Assembly (NCBI GenBank): GCA_034359265.1
Contig: CP136891.1
Span: 43,144,001-43,208,000 of the forward strand
DNA length: 64,000 nucleotides
Direction: 5' to 3'
DNA from: Canna indica
Lineage: Eukaryota; Streptophyta; Magnoliopsida; Zingiberales; Cannaceae
Shown one piece after another: positions 24,001 through 35,660 of the stretch; the stretch's first letter is position 1; every line of letters begins with the position of its first letter. Made by a program: the position numbers and the translations under genes. The notes under the pieces were generated by a model. The model saw only the letters and a program-made list of their open reading frames with translations. It did no database searches and was not told the origin of the DNA.

Positions 24001-27000
24001 TACTTTAAAATACTAAAAAAATTCTTTAAATACGTAGCAATTAAGAATTGGTTAATAGAACAAAATTACTGATACAAAAAAATGTCATGCATATTTTGAA
24101 GATTTTAACTATTGTAACAAAAAAAAAGTCGGTCTCGCAAATCCACATGGTCCACACAAAAACTGTTGGGTTAATGGGATCAACTAAAAATGGGATCAGT
24201 CAGCAGTTTTCTTCCTTGGCTATTGCATATCTGGTAAGTTGGCTTGGATTGATCTTATTTTATTTTGATTTCCTACTATTTTTTGTCTAATCGATCGGGT
24301 CAATTCAAGTTTGATAAAAATGGGTGGGACACTGATATTTTGCATTGAAAGAAACAGAGAATGAAGAAGAGAAAAGATGGTTTTTAATAATTTTAGATGT
24401 TATGGTATGATGCTTTCAGGACTTATACAAGCCTTTATTTATAGGCTCGCAAAACTTTGCTCTCTTGCTTGTAAACAAACCTCTATTTATAGTACTCACT
24501 GGATAGGAAGATAATTTTGTAACCCGAAGTTCCTATTTTATGGAGCCTATAACTCTTAGAAAAGCTACATTTAGGAAAATAACTCATCTAGTCTATATTG
24601 CAGTCCTACATTCCTATTAAGACTTTTGAAGTTAATTTGCTTCTAACTAGGATTAACAAGGCTTTCCATTAGTGTCACTTTAAATTTATAATGAAAATAT
24701 GAACGCACCTAACCGTAGATTAAAATCTCATACCGTACCCGACGGTACGCCTGGTAGTACACCTCGGTACAACCTAGTACTGGGGTTTACTTGTTGTACT
24801 GCTCGAAACAACCTTTGTATCATACAGTACATGCCCAATAGTTTTCTAGCCGTTGGAAATTTTTTAAACTAGCTCCAAACAACTCTTTGAGCCATTGAGG
24901 CCGACTATCTTTGGTTTTGGGGACCATATAAAACCCCCAATCCCTCTCATTTACCCATCACTCAAACTTTAACTCTCATATTTTCTCAAATCTCTCTCAT
25001 TTACTCTCAAATCTCATTCATTTTCTCTACTTTCTTAGTTATGTTGGGCCCATCAAGATGCCTATTTTCTTGGACGGACATCACTCTTCTGCATTTTGGG
25101 TATAAATTTATATTCTTTTCATTGTAACTTGAAATTAAAAACCATCTTTTTAATCTATTGGACCTATGGCTGAGAAGTTTATGTATGTAAGTACGTTATT
25201 TCATCATTTCAATGATAACATAATATGTTTGCAGCAATAAAATTATGTTTGTACCGGCTTGTATAGTGTTTCGATACAGTAAGGCACCCGTACAGTATGG
25301 TACCAGTACAGTACAAATGTACGATACCAGTACTGGTATGATATTTTAAACCTTGCACCTAACCCATGGTCTAGGACCCTCCATAGGGAAGAGGGCTAAG
25401 AGAAACAATTGATTCTTAATTTTGGTCACCTAATTATGGATCTAAATTTTCATATGAAATGATGTTCTTTGGGTTGACAAATATATCTTATGAACAATAA
25501 TCACTACAGTTATACATCATAGTGTAGAATTTGATAATGAAAATTTCTATTTTGCTCACCTGTTATATTTTGTTGTAAGATATTGGTCTTCATAGACTTT
25601 TAACAGTTCAGATTCTTATTTTAGTTGCCATTAGTAGGATAGTACGATAATATTTAATCATTATCCTTTCACCAATTTTGTCTTTCACTATAGTATTGTT
25701 AGTATCTATTTTCCATAAATTGTGCACGTCTGATATTCCACGCACGCAAATATATCAGCTGACATTGCCTTATTTTTGCTTTCTGTTTTGTTATTCCATG
25801 GACACAGTTTGATGTTCTTCTAGTCCTACTGTCCTCGACAGTGAGATATTTTGTTCCTATTGACAGGAAATGAATACATGTGTTTCCAATGATGAAGCAA
25901 AGGTAGTTCAAAATACACACTTTGATGATGGATTAAATAATTGGTGTGGAAGAGGATGCAAGATTCTCTTGCACAGTTCTCTTAGAGATGGGAGAATACT
26001 TCCTGTGGAAGGAAAGTATTTTGTATCTGCAACTGAACGAAGCCAAACATGGAATGGGATTGAGCAGGAAATAACCAGAAGGATTACCAGGAAGCTTGCA
26101 TATGAGGTTATTGCTGTAGTTCGGATATGTGGGAATACCATTAATGCTGATGTCTGTGCAACTTTGTGGATGCAATCACCAAATGGTCGGGAACAGTACA
26201 TAGGCATTGCAAAGTAAGATGTCTCTTAGTTTGTTATAGTTGATCACACCATCATTGATAATATCTTTGCCTTATGATTAGAATGACTGACATTTAAAGA
26301 AAGCATATTAGTTGTTTGTATTCTTCCTAAGCACAATTGTCGCTTCAAAAGAACTCAGGCATCAGAAACGGAGTGGGTGGAATTGCAGGGAAAGTTCCTT
26401 GTAAACGGTGTTGCTTCAAGAGCCATCCTTTATATAGAAGGGCCACCTCCTGGTGTTGATATCCTTGTTGATAGTATAGTTGTAAGACGGGCAAAGAAAG
26501 CTTCAAATCCAGTTCCACCAAATGTTGAGGACCTTGAGGTTAGTCTAGCTCTTCCCACAAAACATTCATCTTTAACTAAACCTTTTTGTTCTTAACTAGT
26601 TGAATGAATGGAGAAATGGATGCTGGAAAAGAGGTAATGTTAATTCACAAGTTGAATGATAGATGCGACACCAAAAAGAGAGAGAATAGAAGAGATAAGA
26701 GGGATAGCTGAGAGAGGTTAAGAGGAAATCAATAATTCTATTTCAAAGCAATTGTCCTACATGCCTCAAGGGATGCAAATATATAAGCTAAAATACGCAC
26801 CCATGATATGAATAGGAATTAAAATAAAAGAAAATACAAAGTTATAAGAAAGTAATATCAATTGACCTCATTACTTTAGGGCATTGGATATGTGACAGAT
26901 AAAAAATGGACCAAATCCCGTTCCTCACAATGAGAATAAATATCAGCCTCCTTCCAAGCTCTATCTGTTCATGTTGGCTTGAAATCCAAGTTTTCATAAG

Positions 27001-30000
27001 TTTTCATATTGTGAGGCAACCATCTGCTACGATATTTTGCTTATTTTCCATGGATGATAATTTACATGGGTATTGCATAATTTGAATGTAATGTATTGAG
27101 TCCATTATTTATTGTTGATATTTCAGGGTTGTGTTGACCAAGATAAGGATAATTAATTCAAAACTGTGTTTGGCTGGCTGTTTAATCTTGACTCTTCTTT
27201 ATATGAGACTTTATGAAATATATATAATTACATGCTTTTGAGAGAAGCTTTCCAGAATAACTTAAGAGACGCTGGCTGAATATTGCCTTTATATTTCTTC
27301 AGGGCTTTAAAGATAATGTGGTTGACTCAAAGAAGTTTCTGAATACCAATATTGTATTAAACCATGATTTTGCAAGAGGACTGCAATCATGGTCCGTGAA
27401 TCATTGTACTGGGTCCACTGTATCAGGGGAATCTGGTTCTTTAAAGGGAGTGACTGCAAAAACTGGAACAAATTATGCATTCATCACAAATCGCAGAGAG
27501 AGCTGGCAAGGATTGGAACAGGACATAACAAGTAAAGTTTCATCAGGTATAACATACAATGTGTCTGCCATTGTAAGAATATCAGGAGCTAAGGAGGAGC
27601 CTGCTGAAGTCATAGCAACACTAAAGCTGGAGCACCCAGATTCTCAACTGAATTATATATTTGTTGGAAGGTTGTAATTGTTGAATGTTACAATAATGTT
27701 TGGTTTCACATCAATACTGGTTTGCTTGGTTTAGGAAGTTGAGAGTCAGAGATGGTTAATTTTGCAGGGCTTTGGTGTCAAAAGAGCGATGGGAGAAGTT
27801 AGAAGGCACTTTTTCACTAGCTAGCATACCTAAACGTGTGATATTTTATCTGGAAGGGCCTCCTCCAGGTGTTGACTTACTGATTGATTCTGTGATAGTT
27901 TCTTGCTTCAATATGGAGCATCACGAGGTAGGGAATAATGGACAGAATCCATTCTTTGTAGTTGTTGAAGTACTGGTATACTTGTATAGGCCCTTTCCCC
28001 TTATCTGTTATATTGGAGAGCTGAAGCTAGAGATTTCTGCTATTTATCTCTTACATGTTTTTTACCTATTCTGTAATGAACTTAAGGTTACTAATACTAC
28101 CCTAGTTTATCTATCTATTATTGCTTCTCCAAGTTAGGGCTTTCCATTTCTTATAATTGATTCCTTGTGGTAATGAGTTCGTGTGATTAAATATGAAAAT
28201 TGAGAAGCTGCCACCAGCCAGAAAGGAGATAAAAGGTCTGAGATACTTTTAAGTGCATAATTATTTGTTATCTTGTTATGGCATCTCAACTTGCATAGCT
28301 GAAACTAAGCTAAGCTAGGAGATAAAAGGTGTGTTAAGTTATTTTTCGTTGAGCACATTTTCTCGTTAAACACCTGCAGTATCTAACTTGCTGCAATTCA
28401 AGGTACATATTCCTATCATCCAAAACTTTTGACTGTCATTCCATCAATGATTTTTGCACCCAGACAACTATCAGCATTTTTTATGACCCTATTGTTTCGG
28501 TTAATACATGTATACATGTATTTGCAGTCTTTTTGATAAGACAATATACATAAAGAGGTAAAACGAATACTTAAATGTTTGACAGTTTTATCATATTGTG
28601 CTTATGCTTTTTAGTTTTTTTGTATCCACTATGACTTCTGATTTGACCATTTTTTTCCAATTGATTTCTGAAATTTCTGTAGTAATAAACTAGCAATGCT
28701 GAGACCATGGTATTTGAAATGAAGATTTGTGTTGAGTTTATTGAATTGAAGATAAAAAACTTCATTTTGCAGCATGTCTCAGAGGAAGATAGTGTAATAA
28801 GAAACAGCAGTTTCAATAATGGCCTTAATTGGTGGAGTCCTCTCGGCTCGTGCAAGCTGAATATATGCACTGATCTACAGGAGTCTTCTCCTTCAGGAAA
28901 TGGTGCTCTATGTCATATTCAACCACTAAGCAGACATCATATCCTGACAACAAATCGCCAAGAAACCTGGATGGGCCCTTCCCAGATTATTACAGACAGG
29001 ATTAAGTTATATGTAACATACCAAGTTTCTGCTTGGGTACGTATAGGATCAGGAACAAGTGGTCCTCATAATGTGAACGTAGCACTTGGCGTAGACAATC
29101 AGTGGATAAATGGGGGGCAAGTTGAGGCAAGTGATGACAAATGGTACAAAATCCGCGGATCATTCAGAATTGAAAAAAAGCCATCCAAAGTTATTGTTTA
29201 TGTTCAAGGCCCTCCGCCTGGTGTTGACTTGTTGCTGTCAGAGATGCAGATACTTCCTGTGAACAGGAAGGCGAGATATAAAATTCTAAAGGAAAAAGCT
29301 GATAAGGTATATATTTTGATTAGTCAAATATGTTTATGCATCCTTAATTCACTACACATGTATATTCCTGAGAAAAGGTTAATTCTATTGTTTCTAAGCC
29401 TTTTTTTGTGTTATCAATTGTGCAGCTACGAAAGCGGGATGTTGTCCTTAAATTTTCAGGTTCTCAAGATAAATATCCTCTCGGTGCATCACTTAAGATT
29501 AGACAGATAGACAACAGCTTTCCTATTGGGGCTTGCATCAATAGATCAAACATTGAAAATGAAGAATTTGTTGATTTCTTTGTGAAGAATTTCAATTGGG
29601 CTGTATTTGGTAATGAGTTGAAGTGGTACCACACAGAGCCACAACGAGGAAAATTTAATTACAAAGATGCGGATGAGTTGTTACATTTCTGCCAGAAACA
29701 TGGAAAGCAGACAAGAGGTCACTGCATCTTCTGGGAAGTAGAAGATGCAGTGCAGCTATGGCTGAAATCATTAAACAACAATGAACTGATGATCTCTGTC
29801 CAGAACCGTCTCAGAGGTTTACTAACTAGGTATAGAGGCAAGTTCAGGCACTATGATGTCAACAATGAGATGCTCCATGGATCTTTCTATCAAGATAGAC
29901 TTGGAAAAGACATTAGAGCGTACATGTTTCGCGAATCCCATCAGCTTGATCCATCTACAGTTCTCTTTGTCAATGATTATAATGTAGAAGACGGATGTGA

Positions 30001-30544
30001 CCCAAAGTCCACCCCTGAAAGATACATTGATCATATCCTCGAGTTACAAGAGCAAGGTGCACCTATAGGAGGGATTGGTATACAGTGTCACATCAGTAAC
30101 CCAGTTGGAGAAATTATATGTGATTCATTGGACAAGTTGGCAGTATTGGGTCTCCCTATTTGGCTAACTGAATTGGATGTTTCCGCAGAAAATGAATATA
30201 TTCGAGCGGATGACTTGGAGGTTGTTCTTCGGGAAGCCTTTGCACATCCTGCTGTTGAAGGAGTCATGCTGTGGAGTTTCTGGGAATTGTTCACATGCAG
30301 GGATCATTCTTATTTGGTTGATGCTCAAGGCAACATAAATGAGGCTGGTAGAAGGTTTCTTGCACTGAAGCAAGAGTGGTTATCTCATGCCGATGGTAAC
30401 ATCGGTACTTCAGTTGAATTTAGATTTAGAGGATATCATGGTACATACACTGTGGAAATCACCACCGATTCCGGGAGCATGTCAACCCGATCATTTACTG
30501 TTGACAAGGGCAATTCTCCTCTTGTATTGATCATAAATTCTTAA
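18040..30544 (+). CDS. Endo-1,4-beta-xylanase, four CBM22 modules plus GH10
   Basis: Likely cleaves beta-1,4-xylan in the cell wall. Exons, read from splice consensus and phase: 18040-18393, 18481-18622, 25867-26213, 26352-26538, 27303-27670, 27768-27927, 28773-29306, 29426-30544. Together they encode about 1069 residues once one frame change is allowed for. CBM22 modules: exons 1-2, 3-4, 5-6 and 7; modules 1 and 3 are most alike (NHDF...GL.SW). Exon 8 is the GH10 barrel with RGHCIFWEV. The acid/base Glu is in YDVNNEM (codon 29867) and the nucleophile Glu in LTELDVS (codon 30170). The architecture matches plant XYN1-type enzymes, which usually have three CBM22 modules. Oddity: the likely start ATG (18040) and the CBM22 frame disagree by one nucleotide near 18079, and the ATG frame stops at 18088. 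So module 1 may be dead, the start may be elsewhere (an in-frame ATG opens exon 3 at 25870), or there is a base error. Confidence 0.88.
18703..19430 (+). mobile_element. hAT-type transposon 5' end remnant
   Basis: It starts CATGGTTTTAAAAATCATACC, the same terminal sequence type as the MITE at 24714-25355. A TATA box, CTATATAAAG, follows near 18953, then a CT-rich leader and an ATG at 19083 opening MASKSQTTPHDSIVID before a stop. The stretch 19230-19430, in mixed frames, recalls the region after the BED finger of hAT transposases (KELLDNK, AEFEGRAKEDIHYDQYQG). The matching 3' end was not found. Confidence 0.5.
20281..21831. repeat. Pair of direct repeats, about 240 bp each
   Basis: The segments 20281-20523 and 21596-21831 match at about 85 percent (offset 1315 bp). 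Both begin GGTCAAGCGTTATCTTTCTTT and end with GCTCAATTTTAGGTGTCAA or a close variant. The second copy ends TGTCAACA, a typical LTR end, and TGTTGATG occurs at 19953. An old LTR remnant is possible, but no target-site duplication supports it. Confidence 0.5.
20568..21041. mobile_element. Foldback MITE, 474 bp
   Basis: The long inverted repeats begin CACCATAGGGATTCC on the left and end GGAATCCGTATGGTG on the right. They extend about 150-170 bp inward, with the shared segment CTAGGTTCA on each arm. The spacer is about 140 bp. No convincing target-site duplication was found and no ORF is present, so the superfamily is unassigned. It sits between the two direct repeats at 20281-21831, inside xylanase intron 2. 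Confidence 0.65.
22269..23200 (-). pseudogene. hAT transposase remnant (DUF659 type)
   Basis: Read on the minus strand, the first part (about 23130-22700) gives CGCTLMWDRWTEPTLMSIIN, then MDASDHYNDVIYISKLMKDV. After a frameshift it gives VQIVSDNGTNFKRASKLIEE and CTPCVAHCIDLNMKDM. These are the expected motifs of the DUF659 core of plant hAT-like transposases. The second part (22574-22269) continues with SSKYAMRSDGKETEKNVLNE. Frameshifts and stops make it inactive. It runs antisense to the xylanase gene and to the hAT end at 18703, so the two may not be one element. Confidence 0.7.
23220..23640. other. AT-rich low-complexity DNA in intron 2
   Basis: A stretch of repeated TTAATTTAA/AATTAAATT words with very low GC and no ORF. 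Nothing else is seen in it. Confidence 0.6.
24714..25355. mobile_element. hAT-type MITE, 642 bp, with 8-bp target-site duplication
   Basis: The 8-bp duplication CACCTAAC lies at 24706-24713 and 25356-25363. The left end starts CGTAGATTAAAATCTCATACC and the right end is TATGATATTTTAAACCTTG, forming imperfect inverted repeats. The interior keeps a TATA-like CATATAAAACCCC and a CT-rich leader matching the promoter region of the hAT end at 18703. It is therefore probably a deletion derivative that kept the hAT promoter. It has no transposase. Confidence 0.85.
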
Positions 30545-31297
30545 ATTATACATTGTCATTATAATTGGTGCTTATTATTTTGGGAAGTTATAAAAGATGT
30601 CAGTGGGTGGCGTTGTTTGTATATTGGGGAAAAAAAAATTGTTCATTTGGTAGAGAAATTTGAAGATTCTCTAATGGACCGACTCATAATTAAAATGGGC
30701 ACAATCTTCAAAGTTATTATAGTAAGATTCTTTTATTTTATTTTATTTCATTTTCCTCACTTTTCAAATGAGCAAAACCCTTTTGGTTGCCCTTAGAATT
30801 TATGAAATGGAAAATAAACGAAGTGACTGTTGTGTTTGCTTGTAAATTACTCCATTTTTAATAAAAAAACATTGGATTAAGCAGAGGGATAAAAAATTAG
30901 TGCATGACGAGGAATATTTGACGTTAATATCTCTTGATAATCTCATAGGGATGTGCTCGGAATAAGTCGAGATTGATCTCGAAGATGTTAGGTTCGTAAT
31001 TAATGGGTCTCTCGTAATTAATGATGATGTAAGTGTCATTGTATGATCGGGTGGAGTCTCTTGGTTAAGTGGTGTGTGGTTTAACTTGAGCTTGGTTCTT
31101 GAGTGTGGGCGCTTTTGGGCCTAATTTTAATAACTCTCTACAAGAAAAGGGAATGGAATGACTATATTGATTCAACTACTCAATCACTAACCTATCCTCG
31201 AGAGAAATACCACCCTCCTACATGGCCAAAATGGTGGTCGGGATCCGCCTCCAAAACAGCTCCGTGGTTGACACACTATCCCAAAAGAATTGTCTAT
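30545..31297. other. 3' flank of the xylanase gene
   Basis: No gene is seen. The AT-rich stretch directly after the stop probably holds the 3' UTR and poly(A) site. A TTTTATTTTATTTTATTTC run lies near 30730-30750. The rest, up to the copia LTR at 31298, has no recognised feature. Confidence 0.5.
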
Positions 31298-32613
31298 TGT
31301 TTGTGAAATGGCTTACACTAGAGGGGGGCGAATAGTATGTTATCTAAATTTTTTTGCTTAAATTCGATTTTAATCGTTTCTTATATTACTTAGGTAATTC
31401 ACAAATCGAGTAGTAAGCGGAAGCAAGATATAAATGATAAGCAATAAAAAATGCAAGGTAAATAATGCTAACATAATTATTTATAATGGTTCGACCCCAA
31501 TGCCTACTCCACTACCTAAGCACCCCGCTTAGGATTTCCAAACTAAATCCACTAAATTATGAGTAGATTACAATTGAGGACTTTACATTAGAAAACCCTA
31601 CACTCACCTCGAAGGCAATTCCACACCTGAAAGTATCCCGCCTTCCGAGTGAGCTTTCTCACCTCAATTTCTAATATCTACTCCTAACTTAGTTTACACA
31701 AGTGGCTTTACACGTTCTACACCAAGGTAACCACTTACACACAAGACCACACACTAGGTCTTCTTACAAACTCAAGTAAATTAAAGTAAAAAATAAATCT
31801 ATTACAAGAAGAAGGTGAAGAGAACTTATCACAATGAAAACACATTTTCTTCTTGAGCCTAGCACCCTTGATGCGCCCTCCAATGAAGAACACTTGAAAA
31901 TGAGGGATCAAGAGCTAGGTTTGAAGGATTTGATCAACGAGAAGCTTAGAGGATGCTAAAGATCACTCTTTGAGGTTTATGAGCATCATGGAAGGAATGG
32001 AAGAGAATTTGGAGTGGGTATTTATAACCCCCAAACACAAGGTGTCGTCAACAAGCATTTTTCTGCTCGTTGGCGATGCCCGATCACTTGCCGTTCGATC
32101 ATTAGTCGACCGACTGAGTGATCGCCGAGCGACCACGGGCATACTGCCGCTTTCTGGCATACTTCTGTCAATTGATTGGTCGACCGAATTGGCTACTGCC
32201 AATTTTTTGCCACATTCGGTCAACCGATCGGTCGACCGAATTGCCTTTTGCCCAATTCCTCTTCTGCCAGTTGACCAATCGGTCAACCGAATCTGGGAGA
32301 GCAATTTTCTTGCGCGCTTCATTTTCGGGTTCCGGCCTTCAGCGTGCGTCAAGTTGGAGAGCTTTCCATGTGTTTTTTAGACTTGTCCAAGACATCTTTG
32401 GTGCACACGTCGTACTTCTAGAGATTTCCACGACGAACCTGAACGCGTCGATCAATGTCCTTCTGATTTTCCAATTTCTTCGATATTTCCGATTGAGGAC
32501 ATCGAGTGCTAATCGATATGGAACCTGAAAATATTTCTCAATGAAACATTAGTTCCATATTTGTTATCATTAAAACCGAGATTAAGACCAAGGTAGAAAA
32601 CCTTAGGCCAACA
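31298..32613 (-). repeat. 3' LTR of element C
   Basis: It runs from TGTTTGTGAAATGG to GGCCAACA. A TATA box (TATTTATA at 32019-32026) sits next to a palindrome cluster at about 32070-32290. The conserved R/U5 block with GGTTCGACCCCAATGCCTAC lies near 31485. Confidence 0.85.
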
Positions 32614-34270
32614 ATCTCTCCCTTTTTGATGATGACAAACATCCTTAAGAAAATATATCTATTAAAGCAAAAGGATATCAAACATGGGATTTCTCCCCCT
32701 ATCAACATGCATATCTATGGAAATAAACTCCCCCTATCTATATGCATGATTTCCTATATTTTCTTTCTTTTTACTTATATATTTTCTCCCTCTTTTGACA
32801 TCAATCAAAAAGAGCTAAAAAAGTCAATTAAAATCAAGGTTGAGACTAGAAAATATTTTTCATGAAAGCCAAAGTCAACCAAGTCAATGGATGAAAATAT
32901 TATATCAATTTTGAGACTAATCAATACATGATATCAAGGAATGATATATAAAATCCAAAATTAAGAATCATGTATGAACTCAAGTATGAATATTTTCGTG
33001 AATATTAGTTCTTTTTCATGACATTTTTAGATTTCATTCAAACTTTCAAGATATCAAGATATAATCATTTAAAACATGTTTATCAAGTTTGAAATGAAAA
33101 TGATGTCATTTGGTCAAAATTTTACCTTTACATCGATTTCATTAAAAAAAAAACAAGCATGGTATCATGAAATTGCTAAGTATCAAGTCTTAACTTTTAC
33201 TCATGGTTTTTCAAATTTAAACACATGAACACCTAACATGAATAAATCTAAACATGTTTGTGGAGTTTGGACCTAAAATAAAGTCTCTAAGTCAATTTAT
33301 TAACTTAGGTCAACTCTACTCAACTTTAGGTCTCAACTTGTTATCAATTTATCCATTTTCACATGATTTTTCAATTTTAATAACATGGAAGCAAATCATG
33401 AGTGAACTCAAACATGTTTATCAAGTATCAACTTAAAATGAATTCTCTAAGATGGATTTCTACCTAGAGCACATTTCATTCAATCTAGATGATATGAAAT
33501 TTGTCCAAGTATCAAAATTTTATCTACTCATGAGATTTCAAAGATTTATCGTGCAATTCTAATCATGAGTATAGAGACACCAATAAAGCGTGAATATTGA
33601 GGTATTATGCTAAGATTTTTACGAAATTCAAAGACATACCTCTTACATGAGAATTTTGCCAAACTTATCATTTTTCTCCTAATTATTAGCCTTCCATTTT
33701 CATAAATGTTAACTTGCAAGCCAAAAATCATTAGTAGCACAATGATATAACAACTAGCAAGTTAGCATACTAAATAGCAAAGGTAAAATAGAAATCTTCA
33801 TTTGAGAATTTCAACCTAAGCTAGATAGTGATAAATTCGTTTCAAGTAGAATCGTCATGAAACCAAAATGAATCGAGAGATCTCAAAATATGAAATTCTG
33901 AAAAATAAGATCTCCAACCCTTCCTAAACCGAAAGGCCCCAATGAGCCTAGCTATGATTTAGAACCGCAAGGTCGCATGAGCCCGTTATATACATAGGTC
34001 TCCGAAAAGACCGGAAATCAAAAATCAAAAATATTTTCCAAAGAACTTTTATAAAGAGTGGGGAAAATAACTCAAATTAAACATGTATCATAACTCCAAC
34101 TTAAATAAAACAAACCAAAGTAAGGAGATGATACAAAGTATACCTAGATGCCAACTTCCTTACCTATGGCATCATGATGGTTTGAAGTTGCAACCAAGGA
34201 ATGATACTTCATTTAAGTCCATGATCAACTTCAACTCTTCACTTCTCTTTACCCTTGTGTGGTAGCTCTC
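32614..34270 (-). other. Non-coding region of element C
   Basis: This AT-rich region lies between the end of gag and the polypurine tract. It has many TCATGA, ATCAAG and TTTCAAAA words and repeated short phrases (for example AAACATGTTTATCAAG near 33075 and 33410). It has no ORF of note. Homologous sequence lies at 1-1130 (copy A) and 59551-59999 (copy F), which argues that the region is inherited and not random filler. Confidence 0.65.
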
Positions 34271-34514
34271 CCTACAAGAGAGCAAGAAACCTTTGGTACC
34301 CAAATGGCTTTGGGTCCTTGGGGGTTAGTTGGCCTAGGTATCCAAAGTGTCTTAGCAACACTTAGATTCTTCTTAAATGCACAATCATAGATTGCATGGC
34401 CATATGTACCACAACAAAAACAATGTCCATGAAACTTATTCTTTCATTTTTAATATGGACATGAGATTTAATGTTAGAATGCTTGAGATAAGAAGGATGA
34501 TGGGCATGAACATT

Positions 34515-35591
34515 CTAAAGGGTAACATTCTTCTTTTGAGGTTTTCTAAATGAGACATTTTGATTTTTAGAATTGAAAGAAGAAGCATTAACTTTCTTAC
34601 TTAAAATCAACATCTCATTTTTCAACTCATTAATAGATTTATGCAATGCATGTAATTGAGATTTTAACATGCAATTCTCATTTTCTAAATTGTCATTTTT
34701 AAGCTTCAAATCCTTAAGCTCAAGTTCTACACTATCATGGCATGAATCAAATGACCTAGATTTCAATTTTTCATTTTCTAATTTGGATTCATGCAAATGA
34801 GACTTAAGCATCACATATTCATTTTTCAACATTTTATTTTTCTTATCTTTTCTAACAAGCAAGGCATGCATTTTCCTACACTCATCTACTAACTCATCAT
34901 ATGACATCTTATGAGAACTAGTAGAGTGTACCTCATCATTTTCACTAGCATGACTATGTGAAGGAGAGTATACCTCATCAATAGCATCCATGAGGCTAAC
35001 TTTAGATGTAGCTTCATAGTCATGGCTAGAGGGTGCTTCAAGTGAGTGAGAGGTGGAGATGGAAGCACTCGACATCTTCCTTGCTTTGTTCTTCATGATT
35101 GGGCAATTTCTCTTCACATGCCCCTTTTCTTTGCAAGCATGACAAATTACCTTTCGTTTTCGGCTCTTAGAATTGCTCCTTTGACTAGAAGTACTATGGG
35201 CATCAAAACCAAGATTAGTAGTAGGTGAGTGACCATTGTCATCACCACCATCATTAGAAGTGACAATTTCTTCGGTTTTGGCATGATCATATAAAACATT
35301 TAAAGTGGCCCATAAATCAAAAGCCGAAGAGCAATGCATAACTTTTTCTAGGATGTTATTTGGTAATGTGCAAAGTATACAATTCATGACATCTCCATTA
35401 TACTTAAATATTTTCTTATCTAATTCACTCCAAGCATGCATGTCAACCTTAGGTTCAATAAATTCTAAATGTAACATGTTAAAGACACCAAAACCTTTAG
35501 TCTTTAAATATGTGTACATCCTATATTTCCAAAGACCAAAGTTCGAGTCATCGAACTTAAGAGGTGAAGATGCTACCAACTCTAGTGCCAT
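34515..35591 (-). CDS. Copia gag polyprotein, 358 aa (element C)
   Basis: Structural protein of the retrotransposon particle. The start MALELVASSPLKFD is at 35591. The UBN2 gag domain covers roughly residues 15-115, with NILEKVMHCSSAFDLWATLN. A CCHC zinc knuckle, CHACKEKGHVKRNC, lies at about residues 150-163. A serine-rich region follows, then a coiled coil (about 230-335) with repeated LKNDNLENEN-like heptads. The frame stops at 34515. A second zinc-knuckle region and a WVPK tail follow in other frames to about 34280, as in D. This is the only intact gag with a start codon in the window. It may be mobilised by enzymes from a relative such as D. Confidence 0.85.
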   Translation of the reverse strand: MALELVASSPLKFDDSNFGLWKYRMYTYLKTKGFGVFNMLHLEFIEPKVDMHAWSELDKKIFKYNGDVMNCILCTLPNNILEKVMHCSSAFDLWATLNVLYDHAKTEEIVTSNDGGDDNGHSPTTNLGFDAHSTSSQRSNSKSRKRKVICHACKEKGHVKRNCPIMKNKARKMSSASISTSHSLEAPSSHDYEATSKVSLMDAIDEVYSPSHSHASENDEVHSTSSHKMSYDELVDECRKMHALLVRKDKKNKMLKNEYVMLKSHLHESKLENEKLKSRSFDSCHDSVELELKDLKLKNDNLENENCMLKSQLHALHKSINELKNEMLILSKKVNASSFNSKNQNVSFRKPQKKNVTL

Positions 35592-35660
35592 TTTCCGGAT
35601 TGAAGCAAAGTGTAGAAGAGATGGTGAAATCTCAAGCTACAGACCCGCTCTGATACTAAA

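Larger units (their letters stand above)
18623..25866 (+). other. Intron 2 of the xylanase gene (7.2 kb, transposon-filled)
   Basis: The donor is AAG|GTACTT at 18622/18623 and the acceptor TTGACAG|GAA at 25866/25867; the phase is 0 on both sides. All other introns of the gene are 87 to 850 bp. It contains an hAT 5' end (18703-19430), direct repeats with a foldback MITE (20281-21831), an antisense hAT transposase remnant (22269-23200), AT-rich DNA (23220-23640), and an hAT-type MITE (24714-25355). I see nothing definite in 21832-22268, 23641-24705 or 25364-25866. Confidence 0.8.

Noticed and set aside
18703..25355. A single 6.6-kb hAT element spanning intron 2
   Set aside because: The two ends look alike, but the right end pairs with 24714 through the perfect 8-bp duplication CACCTAAC, so 24714-25355 is its own element. 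The left end has no matching flank.
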